Below, one piece after another: positions 10,373 through 20,157 of a stretch of 64,000 nt of DNA. The position numbers and the translations under genes were made by a program. Every line of letters begins with the position of its first letter. Within the stretch, counting starts at the first letter, position 1. The notes beneath the pieces were generated by a model. It had not been told where the DNA came from. It ran no database searches and saw only the letters and a program-made list of their open reading frames with translations. This DNA comes from Buddleja alternifolia (taxonomy: Eukaryota; Streptophyta; Magnoliopsida; Lamiales; Scrophulariaceae): NCBI GenBank assembly GCA_019426215.1, contig CM033392.1, positions 35,260,814 through 35,324,813 on the forward strand. The letters run 5' to 3'.

Positions 10373-10589
10373 ATGAGAACTCGTCATTCTCGGGCAGCGA
10401 AGGGTAAGGCCCAGGCTAGTACTTCTACTCCAGTTGACCCACCCGGGGTCCGGGGTCAGCGTGTGAGCATATCTTCCACGACAATTAATGAGGTGTGTCA
10501 CGTCACCATTCCCCCTCAGGATCAGTTTGTGCAATGGTTGCAAGACATCGACTATGCCGCCTTACACGTCGCCCTGTGCAAACCAGACA
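10373..10589 (+). pseudogene. Truncated ORF3 (env-like position) of G2
   Basis: After the post-pol leader an ORF opens at 10373 with an Arg/Ser-rich start (MRTRHSRAAKGK), followed by a Thr/Pro-rich stretch and FVQWLQDIDYA. Athila elements carry a third ORF at this place, often called env-like. The basic MRTR-type start fits that ORF, but no transmembrane segment can be checked because the sequence is cut after about 70 codons by the junction with the copia A LTR. The last few codons up to the stop at 10600 come from LTR DNA. Confidence 0.45.
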
Positions 10590-10617
10590 ATACACTCTAA
10601 CAATCTCCCACTTGCAC
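10590..10617 (-). other. End of copia A 3' LTR and its polypurine tract
   Basis: ATACACTCTAACA (10590-10602) is the inner border of A's left LTR. ATCTCCCACTTGCAC (10603-10617) is the complement of a purine tract that primes plus-strand synthesis. The same pair is seen at 33225-33249 (B), and on the plus strand at 23687-23701 (D). Confidence 0.85.
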
Positions 10618-10719
10618 TTAATGCCATTTGCTGTGGTATTTAATACCCATCTTTTCGAGATGTTTTTCCAGCACCGCCTGTGCCAATGGCTTGGTCAATG
10701 GATCAGCGACATTGTTGGC
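10618..10719 (-). pseudogene. C-terminus of copia A Pol, cut off by the CACTA insertion
   Basis: Read leftwards from 10719 the frame gives NVADPLTKPLAQAVLEKHL and KYHSKW with stop TAA at 10618-10620. This is the standard copia RNase H tail just before the polypurine tract. Its upstream part is displaced to 13053 by the CACTA element. Confidence 0.88.
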
Positions 10720-10769
10720 TGACACTACTACAGAAATCACTTATAACAGCGGTTTTTTTGGGCTTATGC

Positions 10770-11022
10770 CAGCGGTTTTTAACCACTGTCATAGGTACCG
10801 CTGTTATATGGTTTTGACCTATGACAGCGGTTCCGGAAGGAACCGCTGTCATAAGGTTCAAAAAAAAAAAAGATTTATTTAGACCCTATGACAGCGGTTC
10901 CGGCTGAACCGCTGTCATAGGGCGACCTATGACAGCAGTTCCGACTGAACCGCTGTCATAGGGGTTAAAAAAAATTAATTTGGATCCTTTGACAGCGGTT
11001 CAGCCGGAACCGCTTTCATAGG
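10770..11022. repeat. Left subterminal inverted motifs of the CACTA element
   Basis: Units of CTATGACAGCGGTT pair with inverted AACCGCTGTCATAG over a few bases of spacer, near 10770-10830, 10826-10860, 10884-10922, 10926-10962 and 10986-11022. CACTA transposases bind subterminal repeats of this length in known elements; that these are such sites is inference. Confidence 0.8.
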
Positions 11023-11088
11023 GTCGTTTATTTTATTTTATTTTTATTTTTTTTTCTCGATTATAATGTTACCATGTCCGAATGACAC

Positions 11089-11339
11089 GAAATTTGCACG
11101 GTCATAGCGAAACGGCATTCTGAACAAAACGCAAGTTTCTATCTTGCGCTCTCGTGATTTTAGCCATTTGAGATCGTTTAAGACCTCAAATATGCATTTT
11201 ATTACAAAAATATCCTATTTTCAAAATAAAACGCAAATTTGAGGCCTTAAACGATCTAAGATGGCTAAAATCAGGAGAACGCATGATAAATTCATGCGTT
11301 TTGTTCAGAATACCGTTTCTCTATGACCGTGTGAATTTC
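11089..11339. repeat. Long hairpin in the CACTA interior
   Basis: Arms of 103 bp (11089-11191 and 11237-11339) are inverted copies with scattered mismatches around a 45-bp loop. Weaker pairing extends about 17 bp further out on both sides. No ORF lies in it. It may be an older foldback element captured in the CACTA element, or a source of a long hairpin RNA. Confidence 0.85.
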
Positions 11340-11383
11340 CTGCCATTCCAACACCGCAAAATTTCAACCGAGAAATATTTTCA

Positions 11384-12460
11384 TAAATACACAAATATAC
11401 GTACACCCACACATACACAAATATACATACACCCATCAACATATACACAAATATACATACACCCATCCACATATATACATACACAAATATACATACAACC
11501 ACATATACACAAATATACACACACCCACACATACACAAATACACCCATTAACATATACACAAATATACATACACCCATCCACATATATACATACACAAAT
11601 ATACATACACCCATCAAAATATACACAAATATACATACACCCATTAACACATACACAAATATACATACACCCATCCACATATATACATACACAAATATAC
11701 ATACAACCACATATACACAAATATACACACACCCACACATACACAAATACACCCATTAACATATACACAAATATACATACACCCATCAACATATACACAA
11801 ATATACATACACCCATCAACATATACACAAATATACATACACCCATCAACATATATACATACACAAATATACATACACCCATCAACATATACACAAATAT
11901 ACATACACCCATCCACATATACACAAATATACGTACACTCATCCACATATATACATACACAAATGTACACACACCCACATATACACAAATGTACACACAC
12001 CCACACATACACAAATACACCCATTAACATATACACAAATACACATACACCCATCCACATATATACATACACAAATATACATACACCCATCCACATAAAT
12101 ACATACACAAATATACATACAACCACATATACACAAATATACACACACCCACACATACACAAATACACCCATTAACATACACACAAATATACATACACCC
12201 ATCCACATATATACATACACAAATATACATACACCCATCAACATATACACAAATATACATACACCCATCAAAATATACACAAATATACATACACCCATCC
12301 ACATATATACATACACAAATATACATACAACCACATATACACACACCAACACATACACAAATACACCCATTAACATATACACAAATATACATACACCCAT
12401 CGACATATACACAAATATACATATAACCACATATACATACACCCACACATATACAATTAT
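11384..12460. repeat. About 30-bp tandem repeat array in the CACTA element
   Basis: About 1.08 kb of variants built on CACAAATATACATACACCCA plus a TCAACATATA-type joint. The basic period is 30 bp, with longer (36 bp) and shorter variants, mostly multiples of six. One strand is almost free of G. Because the periods are multiples of three and the repeats lack stops in several frames, long ORFs rich in Cys, Tyr, Val and Ile or in Thr, His, Ile and Pro appear on both strands; these are repeat artefacts. Confidence 0.9.
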
Positions 12461-12692
12461 ACATATATATATATAGTGAGAGAAAGAGAAGAGGCAGGCT
12501 TACGGTCGTGGTCGTGGCGGCGGTGGCACAGGTATGTGGTGGTGGCGGCGGCGGCGGCGGCGGCGGTGGTGCCGAGCCTTTGGGGGGGATCGAGAGAGAG
12601 AGAGGCCGAGAGTAGTGAGAGAGAGGCAAAACTGAAATTTGAGAGTGAGAGAATAAGGGGGGCGGCTGTCTGACCTAGTAAAAACCCTACAG

Positions 12693-13018
12693 CCTATGAC
12701 AGCGGTTCGGGGCGAACCGCTATCATATCCCAGCACTATGACAGCGGTTCTCCCAGAACCGCTGTTATAGCCCAGCCCTATGACAGCGGTTGTGCAAAAC
12801 CGCTGCCACATGATATATTTTTTTTATTTTCTGAAAAATTTATGACAGCGGTTCGTGGCGACCGCTGTCATATCTCGGCACTATGACAGAGGTTCAGGGA
12901 GAACTGCTGTCATAGGTCCAAACCGAATAGCCCTATGACAGCGGTTTTGCAAAACCACTGTCATAGGTCTGAACCAAATAGCCCCATCACAGCGGTTTTG
13001 CAAAACCACTGTCATAGA
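12693..13018. repeat. Right subterminal inverted motifs of the CACTA element
   Basis: Seven paired units of CTATGACAGCGGTT and its inverse lie near 12693, 12736, 12778, 12839, 12882, 12932 and 12983. They are in opposite orientation to the left cluster as a block, as expected for CACTA ends. Confidence 0.8.
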
Positions 13019-13052
13019 TACGCTGTAATAGAGTATTTTTGTAGTAGTGTGA

Positions 13053-13505
13053 GGCTATTTTCTGAACAGCTATTTCACCTCGTGCAATGATCTCTCTTAT
13101 GATGTGATATCTCCTCTCTATGTGTTTGGATTTATTGTGAGACCTATGTTCCTTTGCTTGCGCTATAGCTTCGGTGTTATCACAATAAAGTGGCAACGAG
13201 AGCTTTATGCTAGGAACCACTTGAAGTTCCTCAATGAACTTCCTAATCCAAACAGCTTCTTTAGCTGCCTCCGAGGCAGCTATGTATTCAGCCTCTGTGG
13301 TGGAGTCTGCGGTTGTGCTTTGCTTGGAACTTTTCCAAGTCACCGCTCCACCATATAGAGTAAATACAAACCCCGAGGTGGATTTTCGGTCATCAACATC
13401 AGATTGGAAAACCGAATCAGTGTACCCGTCCACCCTCAGGTCACCACTTCCATAGGTGAGAATCATATCCTTAGTTCTTTTTAGATACTTTAGGATATTC
13501 TTCAC
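13053..13505 (-). pseudogene. RNase H of copia A
   Basis: Read leftwards the ORF gives [51 protein letters not shown] and LPLYCDNTEAIAQAKE. These are the copia RNase H D, E and D active-site neighbourhoods. The CACTA element interrupts it before its last about 33 codons (10618-10719). A TAG at about 13513 stands where related element B has a Trp codon, so it is also disconnected from reverse transcriptase. Confidence 0.9.
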
Positions 13506-14294
13506 AGCTATCTAATGTTCCTTACCAGGGTTTGCTTGAAATCGACTAACAACGCTCACAGCATAAGCAATGTCGGGTCTAGTACAGAGCATCGCGTACA
13601 TCAAGCTGCCCACAGCAGACGTATAGGGAATAATGTTCATTTCTTTTCTATCTTCCTCACTTTGAGGACACATAGATTTCGAAAGATGTATCCCATGTCT
13701 CATTGATAGGAACCCTTTCTTAGAATCTTCCATCCTATACCTTTTTAGGACCTTTTCTAAGTAAAGGGCTTGAGAAAGTCCTATCATTCTTTTGGTTCAA
13801 TCTCAATAGATCCGAATCCCTAGAATATAGGTTGCTTCTCCTAAGTCTTTCATGGAGAATGTACTCGAAAGCCACTTCTTGGTTGTGGTGAGCATTCCTA
13901 TGTCATTTCCAATGAGTAATATGTCATCTACATATAACACTAGGAATGTCAACTTGCTCCCACTGACCTTCTTGTAAACACAGGGCTAATCTTCATTTTT
14001 GATGAAGTCAAATCCTTTGACAACCTCATCAAAACGTAGATTCCAGCTACAAGACGCTTGTTTGAGTCCATAAATGGATCTCTCAAGTTTACACACCTTA
14101 TGAATATGCTCCTCGGATTCAAAACCTTTAGGCTGTTCCATATGGATATCCTCTTCTAGGAATTCATTTAGGAAAGCAGTTTTGACATCCATTTGCCATA
14201 TTTCATAATCTAGGTGTGCTGATATTGCAAGTAGAATCCTTATTGATTTGATCATAGCCACTGGCGAGAAGGTTTCTTGGTAGTCAATTCCTTC
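13506..14294 (-). pseudogene. Reverse transcriptase of copia A, fragmented
   Basis: Two open pieces (14261-13986 and 13787-13512) carry WQMDVKTAFLNEFLEEDI, LERSIYGLKQAS, MCPQSEEDRKEM and MLCTRPDIAYAVSVVS. Between them the catalytic YVDD motif is still readable at 13923-13934, but stops at about 13987 and 13800 and at both outer ends separate the pieces. Compared with the same region of B (33693-34754) the residues are close, so A and B are the same copia family, probably Tork/Angela-like. Confidence 0.88.
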
Positions 14295-15449
14295 CTATTG
14301 ACTATACCCTTTCGCCACTAGCCTGGCTTTGTACGTGTCTACTTTGCCATCAACACCAATCTTTCTCTTGTAGATCCATTTACACCCGATTGGTTTTACC
14401 CCTTCAGGTTGGTCTACAAGTTTCCAGCCTTGGTGTGCATGCATCGAATCAATCTCAGTTTGCATAGCTTCACGCCATCTAGCAGCATCCACATCCACCA
14501 TCGCTTGATCAAAAATAGAGGGATCATCTCCATGATCCTCCTCTAACACAGAATGGAGATCCAACTCCCTCTGCATTAGATATCCGTACCTCTCAGGCGG
14601 TTGAGATACTCTATTCGATCGTCGTGGTTGTGGTTGTGTTACAGAAGGTTCGGTTCTCACTCCTTGTGTAGATGTATCTAGTGGGGTTTCATTTTGTTCT
14701 TCTAGAACAATCTTTCTACCCGCTCCTCCTTCTTGAATGAACTCATCTTCAAGAAAGTGGGCTTGTAAGGCTACAATGATCCTTTGATCATTGTGCAGGT
14801 AGAAGAGGTATCCCATAGAATCTTCAGGATATCCAATGAAACGTCCCTTTAAGGACCCAGCCTCCAACTTGTCCACTTTAGTCTTCTTGACATAAGCCGG
14901 ACATCCCCAAATCTTTATGTGATTAAGACTTGGCTTCCTATTTCTCCACATTTCATAGGGAGTCATAGGAACAGACTTGGACGGACATCTATTTAATATG
15001 TGTGCAGCTGTAAGCAGCGCGTGACCCCACAGTGAAATGGGTAAATCAGTGTAGCTAAGCATGGAGCGAACCATGTCCAACAAGGTTCGATTCTTTCGCT
15101 CTGCTACTCCATTCAATTGTGGAGTCGCTGGAGGTGTGAGTTGCAATACAATACCATTCTCTCTGAGGTATAAGTTAAACTCGTCGCTCATATATTCTCC
15201 TCCTCGATCAGATCGAAGTGTTTTTATATGTTGACTTGTTTGATTTTCCACTAAAGCCTTGAATTCTTTGAACTTATCAATGGATTCAAACTTATGCTTC
15301 ATCAGGTACACTAGACCATACCGAGAATGGTCATCAGTGAAGGTGATAAAGTAAAGGAAACCTCCTCTGGCCATTTCTCCAAATGGACCACAAACGTCAG
15401 TATGCACTAAGCCTAAGATTTGTGAGACAAGATTCCCTGTGAAGGGCAA
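14295..15449 (-). pseudogene. Integrase core and start of reverse transcriptase of copia A
   Basis: A 384-codon open stretch. It holds the D,D,E core (LVHTDVCGPFGEM; TLRSDRGGEYMSDEF; NGVAERKNRTLLDMVRSML), the KLEAGSLKGRFIGYPEDSMG region, a Pro/Gln-rich linker with a QPRRSNRV motif, and the N-terminal reverse transcriptase sequence WKLVDQPEGVKPIGCKWIYK. Integrase before reverse transcriptase is the copia order. It is cut from GAG-pre-integrase upstream by a TGA at about 15450. Confidence 0.92.
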
Positions 15450-15940
15450 TCAAGCCATCTTGCCTTTGAGACAAGATTCACAAGTAGGATAGGGATCCAA
15501 TCCTAGTGGCCCAATTAGCCCATCTTTTTCCATTTTGCGAATCTTTTGTTCGCCAGCATGGCCTAGTCGAAGGTGCCATATTAATCTTTGGTTTATTTCA
15601 AGCCTACTACATTTCCTTTGTATTGTATTCACATCACACTTATTCTTGACATTAAGGTAACACAATGCATTTATCAAAGAAACAAAGCCTACTAATTTAT
15701 TACCGTAATAAATCTTGCATTGTTCCTTAATAAAACGAAAGTGTAACCTTATTTAACTAAAACGGAAATTGAACCAATGTTTAACAATATCCAGAAATAG
15801 CATATGTCTAGAATAAAAAATAATGAGGCAAATCTTGTTTTAGTAGCCGCGACGCCTTTCCCGCTGCCTACTTTGATCTTCTTCTCATTAGGGCTCAGCT
15901 CCCTTCTTCTTCCCAGATTCTGATTCACACAATTATACAA
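15450..15940 (-). pseudogene. Protease remnant and GAG-pre-integrase of copia A
   Basis: The piece 15677-15450 has LIWHLRLGHAGEQKIRKM and CESCLKGKM, the zinc-binding start of copia integrase. The piece 15940-15749 has NQNLGRRRELSPNEKKIKVG from the protease region. The protease DSGA active site, intact in B near 36270, is lost here behind stops and deletions around 15940-16010. Confidence 0.82.
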
Positions 15941-16011
15941 AAGGTATTAACTTCTGAATCATAATCGATGAAGAGGGAATATTATAAAGCAATTAGTTTC
16001 AAACTATAAAG

Positions 16012-16824
16012 TTATTCACCTTTTGCTTGTATATTAGGACAGTCTCTTCTCCAGTGGCCCAGCGCACTACAGCATAAACATGTGTCCTGTTTTCTAGCCC
16101 TCTTATTTCTCCTTCGTTGTGCCTTGTTGCAAGTCGTACTGGATGCTCCCTCCTCTAAATGGGCATTATTCCTTTTTCCATCAAATGTTTTAGGAAATGT
16201 AATAGCCATCGGATTGTTCCATTTGTCCGTCTTTATTTGTTTCTGAGCAACCTTGAGTTTTTCCAATAGCCCAGCTAAAGATCCCTCAATGTCATTCATA
16301 TCAAAATTTATGACGAAATAATAGAACGAATCTGGGAGTGACTGTAGAATAAGATCGACTTGGAGATGCAGGTCCATGTAGAAGTTTAAAGATTTTAGTT
16401 TTTCTATCATGGTCATCATTTTGAAAACGTGTTCTCCAACATCTTCTCCTTCAGTCATTTTAGTTCGGAATAGATCCCTTGAAATTAAGTATCTGGCGGT
16501 CCTACCGCATTCTCCAAACAATTCATCCAGATGAAGGATAATGTCTCTTGCATTATCCATCTTATCATGAGACCTTTGCAGCTCTATGCACATTGAGCTC
16601 AATATGTACACTCTTGCTCTATGGTTGTCACAACACCAATCCCAATGAGCTAGGCGAACTTCAACACCCTCGTCTGGTCTAGGAATGGGAGGACGACCAA
16701 TTTCCAATACATAGTCAATGGATTCACTGCTAAGGACCATCCTAAGCATAGTGAGCCATTGTATGTAATTTGGACTAGTGAGAATCGTATTTTCCATTAA
16801 CTTCGACAGTGGTTTGGGAGACAT
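16012..16824 (-). pseudogene. gag: gag of copia A, open from start codon to the gag end
   Basis: Starting at the ATG complement ending at 16824 (MSPKPLSKLMENTILTSPNY), the frame is open for about 270 codons. It has a UBN2-type gag domain (WLTMLRMVLSSESIDYVLE; LHLQVDLILQSLPDSFYYF; LAGLLEKLKVAQKQI) and an intact CCHC knuckle, CLCCSALGHWRRDC, near 16070. An upstream in-frame Met at 16851 exists, but B and E align from MSPK/MSLL, so 16824 is preferred. The stop at 16012 falls where element B reads on into protease. Confidence 0.88.
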
Positions 16825-16851
16825 GGTTTTTAATTGAGAGAGATAAAACAA

Positions 16852-18069
16852 AATGACTGCAGAAAATAAGCCAGACTTAATTAGATTATTGAACTAAACT
16901 AATACCAAGTTTAAAATCAAGGACTTCGACTTATAACTTGGCTCCCACTACATTTTTCGAAATTTCACACTCCCACTGTGAAAAGACGGAAGCGATCGTT
17001 GATGAAAACTTCGTGGTGGGGATTGAGTTCTTTAATTAATAGAATGGATGGCAACCCTTTAACGATATTTGGTCCATTACTTAATTAAAGTGATGTCAAA
17101 TATCAATCTATCAAATAGACGGTTCAATCATATTTATCCCATAATCCACAAAAACCGCAACCCTTTAACGATTTATTGGTAATGTGGACTATCTAAGTTC
17201 ATTCCCACAAACTCCTCATAATCTAACATTTGAATTTCACCTTGCAACCTTTTAACGATATTTTGGGTGAAATATGTCTCGATTAAGGCATCAAATGCAC
17301 TTAATAAAATTCTAAAACAAAATCTTGATACATGACCCCCACTTACTAGGAAGATGCTACATATGGATTTAATCTTTGATCTTATCAAGTTTAGTAGAGG
17401 GAAAGGATGCCTAGCACCCCTTACTAACTTAGTATAATTTTTATTTGGGAGAATTCATGTTCTAAATATTTAATTCGTCTCACTTTGCACATTTACCAAA
17501 TTTATATAGCGCATATTGATAACACACATGCTTCATACAACTAATGAACATGCATCGAAAGCAATAATACAACACAAATGTCTCTGGGCTTTTATCTAGA
17601 GGGCCCAAGCCAATGGGCCATCATAAAATTGAAAAAGAAAAGCTTAGCTAATCTTCGTGGGCTCCAAGCTCCTCTTCTTTTGCATGATCTCCATTTTGAA
17701 AGACCTATTCTATTTCTATTTATTACAAGAGGTAATTTAAAACCTATACATAAATCTAGAAATAAAATAAAATGGGCTCAAACCGGCCCTTACAACCCAT
17801 CAAAAGAAATACATAATCAAAAGAAGCAACCTAAGCCCATAGACATATGTCACCATCACATAATACATGCTCGCGATAAATAAAGCACTTATGTTGGTGA
17901 TTAATAAAAATTAATTAGTCCAACTTAATTAATTTCCACAAAATTAATAAAAACTGCAGCAATATTCAGAATATTTTTATATGGAAAACACGTTCAAAGC
18001 AGGCCTCAAAAACGCAAAAAAAAAAAACAGTCAATCACATAAGCAATTAAACACAGAATTCAGAGATTG
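16852..18069 (-). other. 5' leader of copia A
   Basis: About 1.2 kb lies between the primer site and gag, with no coding content. It contains the three hairpins described separately (17030-17273), a block conserved in A, B, D and E around 17385-17470 and a purine-rich end. B has about 0.6 kb more here, including a GC-rich block that A lacks. Confidence 0.75.
17030..17273 (-). other. Triple hairpin with shared loop motif in the copia A leader
   Basis: There are three stems: 17030-17048 with 17073-17090 (10 plus 6 pairs around a bulge), 17141-17149 with 17184-17192 (9 pairs, one G-U in the RNA), and 17234-17241 with 17266-17273 (8 pairs). Each loop contains GCAACCCTTTAACGAT or a one-base variant; in the element RNA this reads CGUUAAAGGGUUGC. 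The set lies between primer site and gag, where retroviral packaging and dimer signals lie. The role is unknown. Confidence 0.75.
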
Positions 18070-18081
18070 GCTCTGATACCA
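18070..18081 (-). other. Primer binding site of copia A
   Basis: GCTCTGATACCA is the complement of TGGTATCAGAGC, the initiator tRNA-Met site. One base separates it from the LTR start at 18083. Confidence 0.92.
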
Positions 18082-18082
18082 C

Positions 18083-19686
18083 TGTTGGGAATTATACGAA
18101 TAAAACGCAGCGGAAAGTAAATTTAATTCCCAAAGCCCGAATCATCTCTAATCCTCGTGTTTAATTGTGTATAGAAAAATTACCGTTCTCGCTTATGTTG
18201 ATTTCTGAACGTGATCCTTTTCTCTAACGCCGAATTTGCCAACGTCTCTAATTCGTCACGCCAGAATCAAAAACGAAAAACTCCTCCTTTCTTCCTTGTC
18301 AAAGACGGCTAGAGAGAGAGAGAGAGAGGTGAGAGACTTTTTCTTGGAGAGAAAGTTATGTAAATTGCCTTGTGTTATTTTTCACCTTGTGATATATTTA
18401 TATCATTATGAAACAATAACACTAGCATGCAAGAGCCCTATTTGGGCGTCTATTTGGCCGCCCCTTAGTGGGCTCGGAAGCCTTTGGGCTTTCGTCTTGC
18501 TTGCTAATTAATTAATCGAATAATTTATTTATCCAATAAATAAATTGATAATCCAATTAATTCAATTCCTAATTAATTTATAATTCAATTTCTCCGAGAA
18601 ATTAATTAACTCATTAATTTAATTAATTAATTAAATTATACAATAATTAATAATTAATTACGGCATCCAATGCCGTGAATTTCTCTCAAATCTTTTTCCC
18701 ATGTTTTTCCTTTTGCACTTCCTTTAAGCGCGACTCTTTAGATTCGTCTCAAAAGACAATTGGGAGGAATCTAAAGGGGTGTGAGTGACACCTAGCCAGT
18801 CTCGTGGCTCACACTGTAACCCAATTGAGAATGAATGAATAGGATCATTCCAAACCTTTACGCTGTGAATACCGTACGTGTATAAACCTTTTATTCTTAT
18901 ATCCCAGTCAAGTAAGAGTCATGGTTTAAAGTCAAACTCATATAACTTGACCATATGCTTAAGCTCATAATAAGTTGAGCTATTTAAATGCTTTGGCCAA
19001 AGACTTTCATACTCACTTATTCATGATCGCATAGGATATTTTACTCATTCACTTATGAGAAAATAAATTCCGTATTGCAAATCTGTTAACAATGTTACTT
19101 GCCCATTAAGTCGCACTTCGAGGTCGATTCCACCAACAGGTGATTTGAATCTAACTACTCTAATGACAGACTTGATGTCACAAGTACATCTTCAACTCGA
19201 TTTCTCAGGTCAGAGGTTCACATGTACCTATCACTACTTATTAGTTTCATCATTGACTGTCAATGAGTGAATACCCATGTGATGAACTGATGCGAGCCGT
19301 GTTCGAACATATCAGTCCAACTGACACGTCTATGATATAAGTTCCCACTACCATTTCCATAGTGTACGACTGGCATTTTCTCTGTCGAAACTTACATCAT
19401 ACAAGTCTTTATTCACTATTGATGCCCAATCAATATTTCTTAGACTTGCGAACCCTTTTAGATGTCAAGGGTCAAACCATTCTAGTGCCATTCCTCCTAT
19501 CCCATAGGAGGTAGAAGGTTCGCCTTGTCATCAAGGACTTTACGTTGTTTATTCACACCTTATAAATGCCTATAAGAAAACAACAATTAACTGCCTTATA
19601 TTAATAGAAAAATCATAGTTTAGTTACAATGTTTATGCCTTATAAATCTTTCCTCTTTATGGCATTCGAGGGCATATACTCTAACA
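18083..19686 (-). repeat. 5' LTR of copia A
   Basis: 1604 bp from TGTTGGGA to CTCTAACA, placed next to the primer site of this minus-strand element. It contains a GA microsatellite (18310-18328) and a TATA box on the minus strand around 18391-18402 (AATGATATAAATATATC). Flanking CACGC at 19687 would be the target duplication; its partner lies left of the window. Confidence 0.9.
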
Positions 19687-20157
19687 CACGCGTACCTATC
19701 ACAACTTATCAGTTTCATCCTAGACTGTAAGTGAGTGAATACCCATATGATGAAACTGATGTGAGCCGTGTTCGAACATATTAGTCCAACTTATATGTCC
19801 ATGACATAAATTCCCACTATCATTCCCATAGTGTTCGACTGGAACTTTCTCTGTCAAAACTTATATCATGCAAGTCCTTGTTCTGTATTGATGTCCAGTT
19901 AAATACTTTCTTAGACTTGCGAACCCTATTTAGAGAATAAGGATCAAACCCTTCTATTACCATTCTCCCTATCCCATATGAAGTAGAAGGTTTGCCTTAT
20001 ACTCAAGGACTTTACGTTGTTTATTAACACCTTACAAATGCCTATAAGAAAACAACAAGATAATGCCTTATATATAATAAAATGATATTATTTAGTTACA
20101 AGTCAATGCCCTATAAATCTATCCTCTTTATGGCATTTGAGTTCATACACTCTAACA
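19687..20157 (-). repeat. Copia LTR fragment H
   Basis: 471 bp matching the last third of the B-type LTR (compare 32763-33234 and 40095-40564), ending CACTCTAACA. Its beginning is cut by copia A. It is followed directly by the leader of D, with no polypurine tract or primer site, so its right border is an insertion border. Confidence 0.82.

Larger units (their letters stand above)
2172..10589 (+). mobile_element. Athila-clade Ty3/gypsy element G2, lacking its 3' end
   Basis: In order it holds: a 5' LTR (2172-3554), a tRNA-Asp primer site, gag, protease, reverse transcriptase, RNase H and integrase in one frame (3717-9227), a conserved post-pol box, an internal promoter-like cluster and the start of a third ORF. 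The pol order (integrase last) defines Ty3/gypsy. The LTR length, the tRNA-Asp primer and the ALRSGK, DLGASINLLP and YPISDS signatures fit the Athila group. The 3' LTR is missing: sequence changes near 10589 from ORF3-like DNA into the last 13 bp of the copia A LTR. That implies a deletion that also removed the right target duplication. Confidence 0.9.
10723..13049. mobile_element. Non-autonomous CACTA (En/Spm-type) transposon
   Basis: The ends are CACTACTACAGAAAT at 10723 and its inverse ending TGTAGTAGTG at 13049. Both sides carry the 3-bp duplication TGA (10720-10722 and 13050-13052). Removing the element and one TGA restores the copia A RNase H region as seen in copia B at 33345. Terminal CACTA and a 3-bp duplication define the superfamily. 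No transposase (TnpD-like) coding region is present, so it needs a partner in trans. The interior holds subterminal inverted motifs, a long hairpin and a tandem repeat array. Confidence 0.92.

Noticed and set aside
11384..12460. Regular repeats of about 30 bp, resembling CRISPR spacing
   Set aside because: There are no unique spacers between repeats; the units are contiguous and the context is a plant CACTA transposon.
11305..12629. Long overlapping ORFs rich in Cys, Tyr, Val and Ile (minus) and Thr, His and Pro (plus)
   Set aside because: They are translations of the 30-bp tandem repeat in several frames on both strands, with no domain and no start context.
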